Assembly (NCBI GenBank): GCA_002633005.1
Contig: NMRA01000095.1
Location: forward strand, 125,881 to 187,880
DNA length: 62,000 nucleotides
DNA from: Phoronis australis
Taxonomy: Eukaryota > Phoronida > Phoronidae
Direction: 5' to 3'
Shown here: one piece after another, positions 1 through 12,700 of the stretch
How positions within the stretch are numbered: the stretch's first letter is position 1
Layout of the letters: each line of letters opens with the position of its first letter
Made by a program: the position numbers and the translations under genes
The notes under the pieces: generated by a model
Told to the model about the DNA's origin: nothing
Database searches by the model: none
What the model saw: the letters and a program-made list of their open reading frames with translations, nothing else

Positions 1-126
1 CTCGTGCCTCCGCGTGATGATGCTTGTAATCGCCCTGCTGACCCGCCACCACCGACCCCCGCCCCCAGGCGTTCGATCAGGACTCGCCAACGGCCGTCTT
101 GGTTAACTGACTTTGTCACGGACTAG
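1..126 (+). pseudogene. C-terminal fragment of a Ty3/gypsy-like retroelement polyprotein
   Basis: Frame 1 is open from the window edge to a TAG at 124-126. It encodes a proline- and arginine-rich tail of 41 residues ending in RRSIRTRQRPSWLTDFVTD. A basic RRSxRxRxxPxWLxDFV tail after a proline-rich stretch is typical of the polyprotein end of many invertebrate Ty3/gypsy elements (family knowledge). A polypurine-like run follows at about 183-192 and could mark the start of the 3' LTR. The rest of the element lies outside the window, so intactness cannot be judged. The call rests on a short tail and on position. Confidence 0.45.
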
Positions 127-490
127 GACACCGTTACCTTCCGACATTTATTTAGTCATTTGTGTACCCCCCACAAATAACTGGGGGGAGGTAGAGAATA
201 CTTTGTTCGGCGAACGATAGGTGTCCCTATAGGACGTACTTCCGCTACTCGCTCCAACCCACGATTGTGCTGTCGGACTCTTTTATTGGTAAATAAGACT
301 ATTGTAAGCCGTATTTCATCTATAGAACTTTATCATATCGTTAGACTAAGACCTGCTTTTGTTTATTTACAGATCCTCTTCATTCTAATAAAGACGATCT
401 TTGAAATAACTATATGTTTATTTAACTTCCTCAAAACTTTTGCCAATTTTTGACAAATAAAAAGTGCCACGTAACTTGTGTCAGATCAGT
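127..490 (+). mobile_element. Probable 3' LTR / untranslated tail of the retroelement
   Basis: The stretch after the polyprotein stop holds a purine tract (GGGGGGAGG near 184-192) and then AT-rich DNA without a plausible gene. Part of it (about 425-490) recurs at 22483-22555: both contain cttcctcaaaacttt followed by gccaattttt and acttgtgtca, so the tail is repetitive. No matching 5' LTR is in the window, so LTR boundaries are guesses. Confidence 0.35.
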
Positions 491-1130
491 TTTGAGACAA
501 AGTAGTTTGAACACAGCTGCATTAAAATATGTGTAGCTTTGTAGGCCTTTGTATAATATCATGGCTTCTCGATCCGGTAAGCATAATTGTCAGGGTATTT
601 ACAGATGCTATGTCTCATTAAATTTGGAGCATGCACAACAACCCCAGTGGGGTCTTCCGGTGTGCTGGAAACCATCCGAGAGCCAGTTACCGTTACAATA
701 TCGAAAAAGTCTCGTTTTGCAACACTATGTATTTGTAAATGAGTAATATGTCGTCGTTACTCTAATAAAATAAGGCAAAGTTTTTACTGTTTGCTCATGT
801 TTTTCAGTGTATCAGTTGCATGTATGTGTTTTTCAAAACTGCAATTTATTTACAAATTGTTTCTTTTCCTCATTATACTTGCCCGCACAGTTTTCCATGA
901 GGTCAGAAGGTGGTGTTTGCTCCAAATATGAATATCTACGGTTTTAATGAGGCATATCACCTTTAATTACGGCCACGTCATACTGTATCGTCTACCCAAC
1001 CAGTCAGCTCGATCGGGCACAACTCAACGTTCAAAGGAATTTTTCTTATCGCTTCTTACTTGTCTCGAATATACACATTTGTGTCTTATTACAAGCCATC
1101 AACTGGATGTGTCAGGTAAAAACCCGAACA
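491..1130. other. Non-coding stretch, nothing recognised
   Basis: Short open frames here show neither family motifs nor convincing splice signals. I see no RNA gene or clear repeat. Confidence 0.5.
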
Positions 1131-1135
1131 ATTCC

Positions 1136-1430
1136 AGGGTCGGATCAAGGATTTTGAGTTAGGGGGACAGCCTAAAATATAGGGATGCAGGGGTCTCGAA
1201 TTGTTGGGTTTGTGGACCTTGTTACTAAAAAATATGAATAATAAAAAAACGGTAAATGGTGTTTGTTCAAGGCAAACGCATTGTGCGTTAGCCCCCCCAA
1301 GCCCCTGGCCTGGGTGCGCGCGTATGCCACTCAGCAACTCACACCACGAACTTTCAAATGGTATCTGGAAGGATTTTAGGGGGGCATGGCTCCCTAGCCC
1401 CACCACCAAATCCTACACTAAATTTAACAA
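1136..1430 (+). repeat. G-rich interspersed repeat, family A copy 1
   Basis: It begins with ggatcaaggattttgagtta and a G run, then a tctcgaattgttgggtttg block, a ggtaaatggtgtttgttcaag block and a second G run near 1379. The same order of blocks returns at 2990-3240, with a partial copy at 1873-2003. Frames crossing it are repeat-derived. Confidence 0.7.
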
Positions 1431-1872
1431 GATTAACTCAGTACGCAGAATGGCAACAAAATGCTAATTCACACTGTCTTGCCTCGTGTGAGGCACAGAA
1501 CAGTTCTCACAGGAGTTCACCTATCACAACACACCTCAATGGACTCTTCTCCCTTTCTTCACTCTGTCTATGCAAGCAAACAAAGACAAGTTTTGAGTCA
1601 TTTCACATCTCAAGCCCTACAGATGAACACAGGAAATTTATTCTCTATTTTACACTGTATTTTTGACCCTTTCACTCCCAGTAAAAAACAAGCTAGACTA
1701 AGAAAAAGAAGGGCAAAAACATGCAAAATCGGCACTTTTCAACCCTAAACCACCACTTTCCTGCCGATGCTCGACTAAAGCCAACACAAGATTCCGAAAG
1801 CAAATTTCCAAAAATGTGGTCCAAAAGTACAGCCACACCAACTATTTTTTTGCAAATCTGGCTTGTTTGAGG

Positions 1873-2003
1873 GCCACGGGCGGATCCAGGATTTTTATTT
1901 AGGGGGGGGGGCAGGGCAGAGTACTATCCAGGATTTTGGCAGTCAGACATTCGCACCCCCGAACTGCCAAATGGAATCTGGTTGAATTTTAGGGGGGGGG
2001 GGC
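1873..2003 (+). repeat. G-rich interspersed repeat, family A copy 2 (partial)
   Basis: It carries the ggatccaggattttt head and a nine-base G run. The central blocks are missing, and the copy ends with the aatggaatctggttgaatttt-like tail and another G run. It appears internally deleted relative to 2990-3240. Confidence 0.65.
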
Positions 2004-2188
2004 AGTGACTTTGATTCGAAGTAGATGGACTCGCTCCGCAGCCATACATCTAATCCCCTAAAGCGTTAATCACATAGTATTTTTCTCAAATACTAACTAA
2101 CAAACTAGGTTTGTGGTCCAAGTCTCGAGAATTTGAGTTATCAATTCAAATTTGAGGCTAAAACAAGGTTTATTTTCCGTTTAAGCAT

Positions 2189-2310
2189 GCGCGCACCAAT
2201 TTGGCGAAGTGGGCAAAAAGGTCCCCCTCAGAGAAACAAAAAGTCAGAGAAAACGAGACGAAAGTACACTAAAAAGGCACACATCAGCCATTTGGTAAAT
2301 ATGCATGTGA
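2189..2310 (-). repeat. Interspersed repeat, family B copy 1
   Basis: Read on the minus strand it contains cctttttagtgtactttcg, tctcgttttctctgac, tttgtttctctgag and a cttcgccaaattggtgcgcgc end. The same blocks occur on the plus strand at 30405-30580 and 35690-35890. Confidence 0.65.
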
Positions 2311-2989
2311 GGCCTTGCACGGCACGAGATGACGCCCGGCAAAAATATGTATCCAACCACGTGTGAGACACAATGAAACAGTAGTCGCAGACGGAGGCGA
2401 CACCTTTTTGTAGAAGATAGAAGCATACATGTATATATCTTACCAATTTTCCCAACATTGGGGTTTTAATGACCAAAATTAAAGCTGTACGTGGCTCACC
2501 ATATTAAGTTTGGTTAAAAACGGGAATGGAATTAGGTTTTGTGTCCTTACCTTGAAAGGATTAGGCCTATACTTCCGTTACCATCTCAGTTCACGGGCAA
2601 TTTGAGCCATAGCCTATTCGATTTCTTAATTTTAGGAATGGCCAACCCTGATAAATTCTGAAGGTTTTTCTTTTTTTTTACTCGTTTATGGTTTTGAAGT
2701 TCTTGTTGACAGCCGAAAAAGTATTCTATGACAGAGATAATGAGGCCAATTTAACGAAATCGGTCTCACTCCATCAAAATAGGCCATTTATGGACTAAAT
2801 TGGGAGAAATTGAAAAAAAGGCTTTACAAGTCGTCACCAACGGAGCGTGAGTTTAATCCTTCACCGAGCATGGTTTCGAGTAGGAAACACGTAGCCCCTC
2901 GGTTGGCCGGTTAGGGGCTACAATACTTCCTAATACTTTCTGTACGAATTTCGTTATGTATTTCAAACGGGCAGTAGGCCAAATCCTAG

Positions 2990-3240
2990 GGGCGTATCCA
3001 GGATTTTGATTTAGGGGGGCCAGGGCACAGGAATAACCAGAATTTCGGGGAGATGCGGAGGCCTCGAATTTTTGGGTTTGCGGACCTGTTGACTATATAA
3101 AAAACGGTGAACGGGGTTTGTTCAGGGCCTATGCAATGTTTATTCACTGCCCCGACCCCCCCTGGTTGTGCGCACCCGAGATGGTATCTGATAGAATTTT
3201 ATGGGGGGGGGGGCATGGCCCCCTTGCCTTCCCTAAGTCC
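2990..3240 (+). repeat. G-rich interspersed repeat, family A copy 3
   Basis: This is the most complete copy: a ggggcgtatccaggatttt head, a tcgaatttttgggtttg block, a ggtgaacggggtttgttcag block, and an eleven-base G run before catggccccc. It lies about 470 bp upstream of the start codon of the 3708-14098 gene. Confidence 0.7.
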
Positions 3241-3657
3241 ACCACTTATGAGGGCTACCTGAAATCGCGGCCAATTTCTCATTTGTTACACAGCAATGCA
3301 CAATTGCATCAGGGGGTCAACATCTTGAAGAAGAGTGCAGCTACAGCCGAGAAAGTGACCGTTTTGCATTCTTAACATGTTCACAAATAAAAACAAACCA
3401 CATTCATTTGGCCTCCATACAATACCCAACTAAAATGCTCCCAAGCCTGGTCTACCCCTAGATTTTAATATTTTGGGAGCGCAAACTGGTCAGTGCCTCC
3501 GTGGTACAAAAGCGTGCAAAACTTAGTCACGTCACCGAAAGAGGTGTATAGACTTTATACATATGATTTCCCCATTGACTTACCACTGAGGGTATATTTA
3601 CTCTCAGTCTCATCGTTCATTTACCATCCCGCCAGGCTCTCAGTTATGCGCTGATAG

Positions 3658-3662
3658 CCAAT
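3658..3662 (+). promoter_or_regulatory. CCAAT box candidate
   Basis: A CCAAT pentamer lies 45-50 bases upstream of the ATG at 3708. The position suits a promoter-proximal element, but the motif is short and no TATA box is evident. Confidence 0.25.
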
Positions 3663-3707
3663 CACAAAGGTCGGTTCAAAATTGTCACCATTGTCTTCTA
3701 AAGCGGA

Positions 3708-6700
3708 ATGGCAGCATCATGGTTGGGATTCAATTTGCTGTTTATAATTAACTGTTGCGTTCTCACCCCTACTGCAAGTAAGTATTCACCATGCACAAAA
3801 TACGTACTTCATAAATTTACACTTCATTTTTCGGTAGCTTTCACTCCATCAGACCTATTTTAGATATATGACTATTTAGGCAAGCTGTTTTGCAGTAAAA
3901 TATACACTTTCATTGTCGAACTGTAATCAGTGTATACAGGGATAGTTCTAGAACAACCTCGACCCCCACACCCCGCGTCCCTCTGAAACCTCGTCCCCCT
4001 CGACTCAGTATACAAGAGCTCGACTCAGTCTGAAAATAAAACAAGAGCTTACTTGCAAGTTTGAAGGCCAAAGACAGAAAAAACGACCAAATCAAATCAG
4101 AGCTACCAACGTTAAAATGTCGTTCCTGGCAGATTGCAATCGTCTCGTCTGCTCTTCAGTGAATGGCAACTTCAATCTTTTTACGGTGAGTGCGGCAAAC
4201 AAACAAACTGTTATATTATCAGTAAATACAGTTTGAAAAAAGGGGCAACAAAAAAGCATTTCAACGTTATATGGAGTATATTGTAAACGAGTATTAAGCA
4301 GAAAGCAAGTTATGAAAATGTGAAATTATGTACATTGACCTCAACTTGCTCTCTAAGTTTAGTAGAATTGGGCAATTGGTAGCTGCTCGTGGAACTATTT
4401 TCGTGGCAACGATAGCGTGTTCGTCAAGCGCTATTTCAGATCACGTTCTCACGTCACTTTCTGTTTTTAATCACCAGACTTGAGCTGGAGCAGACTCGCG
4501 TGTCTTGTGGGAAAATCGCCCAGCGATGAAAAAGATAATGAAATATGCAAAAAGCTATAATACCTCTATTGCCACAGGTCATGGGTCGAGAGGTTCGTGG
4601 TTCGAGGGGGTCGAGGGGATTGCATTTTTCTTCTGAAATTTTGATCTCTTTATTCAACACGTATTTTATAAGACCACATTTAGACAACAGTGATTCTTAG
4701 CATTACAAACAATTTTCATGGATTTTGCAGTAATTCTACTAAAAGGGCTTGTAATGCACTGGATAGGGTCATTTAGTGCAAAGATTATCTACTTTTCAAA
4801 AGATTGTTTCTCCTACATTTTTCAAGGAACTCTTTTCAATTTGAGCACACTGGTATAAACCTTTATGCCAGTCAAATAGGGTACTGTACTAAGCAACAGA
4901 GCCAACCATTTAGAAACAGTATATCAAAGGTCATTGAAAGCAAATTAAGATTTTGAGCGAGAAACTTTACATATCTGTTTAGAAAATGCAATTGAATTTG
5001 AATTTTAAGTTTTCAGGTCATTAGGTACAACCATGGGGCCATTAGGTGAACTTTTATTCTGAATATTTGACTACCTCATTCACTTTTTATTCTAAAATGC
5101 TTAAAGTAAGACATTTGTGATTCTTTGCACTATCCACACTCTTCTTCGAGTTTACTTTCCTTCCCTCGTAAGGGCTCACAATGCATCGTCAAGGGTAAAT
5201 TAGTGCAAAGGTAATCATATTATCGACATGTAATTTCTCCTACAGTTTTATAGAATTACTTTTCATGTTGGTAATGGGTTGTTGTCAATAACTTCCCATA
5301 ACTATTCCAGTAAAACGCACGCGCAGAGTCCAATATGTCATGGTGTGTCTAGTTTGTCATTTGCACCACTTTGCATTTCCACACGAATCTGAAGGCTTCG
5401 TCAGTTTAGTTAAGGCTTAAATTGAGTACCTTGGTTGTATTAATCAAAGAAGTTATTTTTAGCCTAAAGCAGGCAGAGTAGAGGAATTTCAGTCATTTTT
5501 TGCGACCTTTCTTCAGATTCATTCTGTGTTATCAAGAGATATTATTCCATTAATCGGGATGTAAAATTCATATTCATCTGCTTCATTTTCAAGATTAAAT
5601 TAAAGGGAACCATTAACGTCACTGGTGAAAAGGCTTTGACAAAAGGAGAGTTTGAAACTTTTAACGAAGTTTTTTGCCCGCTGCCCAAATCACGCGTACG
5701 CCGCCGCATCGACGAGAAAGCTTCTGTCGGAATCCCGGTTACAGGTTACTATATTGGGGTCAGTAACGATGGCGTAGCAGTGAGTCAGAAGGTTTTGTTC
5801 GTCTCTTACGATTCTCTCTGCATTTCCTGCAATGCGTCAGGCTTCTGTGTTAAAAAGGTAGGTTCCATCTGTATTCGATCACATGCAAATCAATAGGGTG
5901 TCGTAAGAGGGCGGGGCAAAAACGATTTTCTAACTAATAAAAATGTTCACGTTCTACTTAAAACGTCCGCCGACAGGGTTTTTGTCGTGCCCGAAGGGCG
6001 CACTTCCTGGATACTCCTGAATGTGTAGCCTTATCTGTCACATAATGATGTCATTTTCTCGAGGTTCGAATTTTTACTTCGTTTTCTTAGCAAGGCGTAA
6101 CATTGAATTTTAAATGCTTTAATTTAATTTGAAAAACAACCATTATATGTTGAAAGGAATTGTAGGCCGTGAATTCGTGATCAATTAAAACTGGTCTTCT
6201 TTAAGCTTTACAGAGTCCTAGGAATCTCGCCAAATTAGTCGCAACTGTCAGCAGTGAAACTTGACAATAACGGACTCGTTTCGTCAACTATAAAATAGCA
6301 AAAGGCAAAAGCAAATAAATGACTGTATAAGTGAAAGAAAAATGTTGTAGCAGTGGATATACATGTGTAGGGGCCCATGTCAATCCATCAATAGCAATTA
6401 TAAGAAGTAAAGATCACCAGACTCCCAAAATGCTGTTGGGAGCCTTACATGTACGGTCAACAGTAGCCATGAGACAATCGGGTCAGAGTTTGACAAACAG
6501 TTTTTTTAACCGTGTGCGTTCCCACAATGATTTTTTTACTCCGAGTGATGTACGTACACGGTGTTTGTAAGCAAGGGTCCAATCATTTACCTAAATACAA
6601 TTACATTGTGTTTTTCTTTTCAGAACAAATCGTGCTTGATTGGAGGTTTCTGCTATTCCCCTGTTGAAGCAAATCCAGCCAACGCCTGCGAACAGTGTTC

Positions 6701-9700
6701 GGTGACAACAGACGAATATCGCTGGACGCCCAAATACGTGAGTACACATTACACATTTAAAAATATGCCAAAAACATGGATAATTACTGCATCCTGTTAT
6801 CCATGTACGTCTGCAACTAAAAATGACGGCGATGGCTGAATTGCATTAACAAGGATAATGACCGGTGGCGATGGCGATCGGGACTGAAATACACTGGACA
6901 TATAACGCGGTTTGGATAGAGTTTATGATACTTTTGGGATTTTTTTTTTGATGGATGACCTTCAAACGCCCACTGTTTTGTGCTCGAACAACAAATGCAT
7001 TTAAATCATGGAAGTAATTTATAGCTTTTCACACTTTGCCATAATTTAACTAAATCACATAAGACGTAGGCCTGCATGTAATGGTATTCGATGGTACCCT
7101 GCGAGTAGAGATCACACGCAGTTACCATGCAGCCAGCACGTTCGCGTTATCACCGGTTGATGTACAATGTAACCTCTTTAGCCATTGGTAAGCTTTACAA
7201 CACAGTGAGAAAATGGCGGACTATGAACGATTTTTGGTCTTGTCATGCAAGTGACGTAGCAGCAACTATTTCATTTCTCAGCGACAGTTGAAAGATGAAC
7301 TCCGAAAAGGCGCAACCACAATTTTCTGGGATTCACATTTCTTGGACATGAATTTTAAGCACCGATTTGTCTATACCACAGACCACATTTGCATCCTCTG
7401 TCAGTCATGCGTATTTGTTTGCGCAAACGCTACCTGTTGAGAATTCGACCAGCCAATCAGAAACGTCGGGTATTAAAAACAATTCCCGAGGAAAATAAAA
7501 TGATGCCTGCCTGCTGGCTACCATCTAGCGGCACGCAGGGAACCAGCGAGGTAATGGTATAGGTGTTCAATAACTATGTCATAAGGGCGCGTAAGATTGA
7601 GGCGAGTCATGTGCCTTCCGTACAATCGTGTAAACATCAGGGTGCCGAAACTCTGGCGACCGTATTAGGTCTACATGTATGACCCGAGACAGAGACAGTC
7701 GAGAAAACAAACACAGCGGAACATATAGAGGATAGAACATTTAAGAGACATGTAACTTACTCTTCCGCTTGGTGCCAGTCTTAAATGTATATACTGTTAA
7801 TACAATGTACATGTACATGTAAATGGCCTTAAGTGCACTTGGGCACGTGCTCATAACACAAAGCAATCGAGATGACAGTCTTTGGGAAATGTGGTACTTT
7901 ATTTCTCCAGGAACTCCTCTTTGATAAGGGATAATGGAGTCACTAGTCGCTGTCGTTTTCCATTTTTCAAATATTTTGGATCTTTCTAAAAATTGGCATT
8001 ATGTGTCTTTCTCTTAAGAAGTACTTGACTGATGGGATTGACTCGCTGGTAGGCCTACCCTACGTGCCGAGCCAGCACGCATGTATCACGCAGTGGAACG
8101 CGCTTTAGCATTGGTTGATGTCACCTCAGCAATCATTGGTTGGCTGTAAAACATCGTGGAAAAATGGCGGACTGCGATTGATTTTTAGCTTTAATTGTCA
8201 TGCAAGTGGTGTTGCAGCAACTATTTCGTTTCAGCAGTGATGTTTAATAGCCGCGTGCTTGAATTGAGCCGAGAGCTCGGCTGGCTTTTCCCTGTTTTTT
8301 TTTTTGCAATTAAGGCAGTCGGTAAGTTTGAAAGCCAAAAACAGAAAAAAATAACATCACCAAATCAAATGAAAGATCTACCAACCTTACAAATGTCGTT
8401 CCCCACAAAGAATTTTTTGTTCGACAGTTTCTAATAATAAGCAAACGCACCTAAGCTCTGTTCACCTAATGGCATTGGCAACTATTCCCAGTATACATAA
8501 ATGAAAATCGCTTTGAATTCCTTTTTAACCAAAACAACAGCACTTGTTCATGCAGCCAAAATGATTGTTTTGCGAAATTGTTTAGTGAAATACGTAATGT
8601 AGAGCCAGGATACTCCTATTCAAGCTACAATGCCTGTTCACCATTCCTCCATGTTCACCGTTTGACTTGGCGGTCAGTTTGTGCTGGTGATGACACTGGT
8701 AGTAGGCTACTTGTAGCAGATAAAGCACCTTCCAAGTGTGGAGTAATTCGAAGTGGACTCAAAGAAATCGCACACAACTGTAAGTGCTTGAGAGAAATAG
8801 CACCCACCTCACGAGAAACGAAGTTTGAGAAAAACTGAATTTATCCAAAGTGAAATGCTTTTTATGGGAAAAGAACCACAGTTTTATACAAAGGATTGCA
8901 CCGATTAGAAAAGTATTCTATCTAAACGAACGTCCGATCGTAAGCGAGGAAGATTATTGACTTCTTTCACAACCCATTAATTTTATGTTATTAATCTACT
9001 TTGAATCACGACTGTCGAAATCTTAATCACTAACGTCTATTTTCAGAACAACACGTGCTTAATTATGTGCCCACATATTTATATGTGGGTGCATAATGCC
9101 GTCATCTCTGTCTGGGCGTCCGCGGCTGTATCTCCTAAACCCCTTACAGGATCTCATTGAAATTTGGCAGGTACGTTCCTATGGGGTTGACGACAGACGG
9201 CGACGAATTTTGGACCGACCCAAAGACTGCTGTGCCCCCTAGTGGCAAATTTAGTTTTTTGCGTTTGCCTCTGTATCTTCAAAGGTCCTCAACCGACTTT
9301 CATTAAATTTGGCACATAAGCATCTATTAATGAGTTGACGGTATTCTCTTGCTTTCGGACGGATTCGAGGCATTTTGCGCCATGTAGTGGCTATTTTTAC
9401 TATTTTCGAGTCCGTTGTTTGGCGTCCGCACCTCTGTCAACAAAATCACTCTAAGGATGATTGCAAAAATTGGCATGTATGTTCTTACTATGAGGACGAG
9501 GGTTGACGATGATTTTCCGACGACTTCGACTACTGTGGCGCCACGTAGTGGCAGTTTTGTTTGTTTTTGCGCCCATGGCTGTATCTCCTAAATGCCCTAC
9601 ATGATCTTTATTAAATGTAGCAAATGCGTTTACATGCAACGGACGGCGTGGACTTTCGGACAGATCGGACTACAGGTGTGCCCCCTAGTGGCAATTTTTA

Positions 9701-12700
9701 TTAATTTTACGTTTTTCTCTGTATCTTCAACGGTCTTCAATGGATTTCTATGAAATTTGGCACATAGGCATCTATTTATGAGGTGTCGCTATCCTCCCGT
9801 TTTCGGATGAATTCAAGGTATTTTGCGCCACCTGTTTTTGCGTCTCTTTGTTTGGCGTCCGTCCCTCCATCAACTGAACCACTCTAAGGATGATTGTGAA
9901 AATTGGCATGTATGTTCTTATTATGAAGAGGACGGTTGACGATGATTTTCCGATGACTTTGACTACTGTGGTGCCTCCTAGTGGCAGTTTTGTTTGTTTT
10001 TGCTTCCATGGCTGTATCTTATAAACGCTCTACAGGATCGTTGTTAAATGTAGCAAATGTGTTTACATAAAGTTAACAACGGAAGACGACGACTTTCTAG
10101 CGGGTCCGACTAGCACTTCCCTCTAAAGGCAATATAATTTTTTTCTGTTTTCCTCTGTTTCTCTGAAGTTGCTCGACGAATTTTCATGAAATTTGTTAAA
10201 TAGTTTTCTTTCAGAGAAACAGTGACATTTTCCGGTTTTCAGATGGATTCGACATATTTTAAGCCATTTTTTTCTGTTTTCTAGTCTGTTTTTGCCGCCT
10301 GCCCTCTGTCAACCAAACCACTCTTAGGATGATTGTGAAAATTGGCTCATATCTTATTAGTGTGAAGAGGACGGTTGACGATGATTTTCCGGCTTCAATT
10401 TTTGTGGCGCCTCCTGTATCTCCTAAGCCCTCTGCAAAATGTTTATTAAATTTAGCAAGTGTATTGATATGACATTGACAACAGAAGACGGCAACTTTCA
10501 GACGGATCCGATGAACTTTGTCCCCTAGTGGCAATTTCATTTTTTCTATTTTGCTAAAGTTTCTTGACGGATTTTCATGAAATGTGGTAAATAGCTTTCT
10601 GTTAAAAAAAAACGGTGACATTTTCTAGTTTTTTGATGGATTCAAAATATTTTGCACTCTTTAGTGGCCATTTTTATGATACAAATAAACACCGCAGAAG
10701 CACACCGTTTGCAGGGCATTCGTGGGCGCATTTCAACGCTCCGCGTTGCTCTTATTGCAGGATTCTGTTATTCACCGGGAGATGCAAATCCGTCAAATGT
10801 TCTGCTCAGTTACAATCAGCGACGACATGTTGAACCTTCATTTTTTCTTGTTTAGTTGTCTTAATGTCAAAATTAGGCAACCCATCAAAACAAAATGGGC
10901 CTTAAAATGTAGGCTTCATACATGAACAATACGAGCGATACAGAAAATCGAAGGTTTGGCTAGCCGGTCTGCTCTACTTCTTCTATGAAAATGACGTCTT
11001 TAGAACGTATCTTACTATTGATGTACAAGTACCCAATAGTTACAGTTTTTATGTATTTTTACGTTTATCTCCGTATCTTCTGAGTTCCATGAACTTTTGG
11101 AAATTATTTTTCTATTGAGGAGACACTATCACCTTCCCCTTTTCTGTTTGATTTTACATGCGCGCCACCCAGTGGCCTTTTTAATATTTTTGGTTCATTG
11201 TTGTCGTCAACCTAACTATCGGCTTAACCTTTTTAAGGGTCATTGTGAAACCCGGCATGTGTGTTTACCCTGGAAATACATGGCTGATGACGACGGTTAT
11301 AACTGCTGTGACATCATCCTACGGCAGTTTTATTGGGTCTATGGTTATGTGGATTTTGGATCAAATCAGACTATTTCTGAATCTCCTTGTGACGATTTTG
11401 TTTTTCTTTCCATTTGTCTTGATATCAATCAAGTTTCTGGATAATTATATGAAAACGGAGACATCCACTGAGATACGTACTGCGATTTCTCAATGTTCTA
11501 TTTGTTCCTTAGTTCAATTTCTCAGATTGCCACCAGATGGTGCTTTATCCTGTACTTCGTTTTACAATTTTAGCTCTTATTTAATACTACATGTAGCCTA
11601 CAGTGTTTTCACGCTGCTGCTGTACATGATAATGAGTAAAACGTATTGGCTATTGTGCAAAGATTCGAAACCGATATACAATTGTAAAAATATGTTCCAA
11701 TGTCTCTAATGATTATGGCAACATTCATTACCTGTATTAGGATCACTAACTTTTACTTTCTGAAGAAAAGAGTTTATTTCTGAGCTTTTATGAAAAGTCC
11801 TACACTGCAGCAATTGTAATCAGCTATCCACACACAGTACATTTCAATGTTGCGTGATTGATGTTGGCCCATTTTTTATCTCTTAGAAAAAATTTATCTG
11901 CAAATTTTAGTCACATACTTTGAGTACATGAAGTTTATCGCATTTTTCGTAAATGTCACTGCATTTTGAATTTCCCTGTATAACTGAATCATTCGGCACC
12001 AAAAGGCCAATTAATTATAATATACATGTATAAAGGTGTATAATTTTGAATGAATGCCTGACTAAATTATCAACAGCAAGTATGACGGATCCACACGCTA
12101 AAAACCAATATTTTTATATACGGAGGGCAGAAATCGTTTGAATCTTTGAAATTATTTCCTCATTGGCTTAACCAGTCACTTTATAACCTCTCTGGATCAT
12201 TTTCTATTTACGATACTATTTTACGCTCAGTTATTTTTCTCATGATAGTGACACATTTTAGAATTAAAAACATTTTAAGCCAGTCAGGTATGTGAAATGA
12301 TGAATCAAAAACCGATAAAGGGCTTTTCAATGACTTGGGTATTACGCAGTTTGGTTGAAAAAACGGCGGAGTTACGAAATATTTTAGTATCAGAAGCATG
12401 ACACGGTAATCTTTAATTTCTTAATCTCGCCAATATTCAGGTACTCAAGGCCTGTAGACATAATATGTTCAACCTTCATCTGAGCTGTGTTCTCCGACGG
12501 TGTTCAGCTAGTAGCTTATATCAACATAAATTTGCTGCAATGAAAATGTTCCTTATAGCTTTAATTGCATACACAATTAAATGATGCTGTTTTTGCTTAC
12601 ATCAAATATGCTTAGAACTAAGCCATCGCTTCTTGTCCGTGCAAGGCAACTAATGTCGGCTAATATTGCCGGAAACTCTTGGACAGGTGGAAAACTAGAA

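Noticed and set aside
10259-10621. 120-codon minus-strand frame
   Set aside because: It lies entirely within the tandem repeat block.
9065-11560. CRISPR-like array of repeats
   Set aside because: Units are hundreds of bases long and degenerate, with no short identical repeats or spacers, in a eukaryotic intron.
11245-11709. 154-codon hydrophobic plus-strand frame
   Set aside because: It overlaps units of the ~440-bp tandem repeat and lies in an intron. The hydrophobicity follows from T-rich DNA, and there is no family motif.
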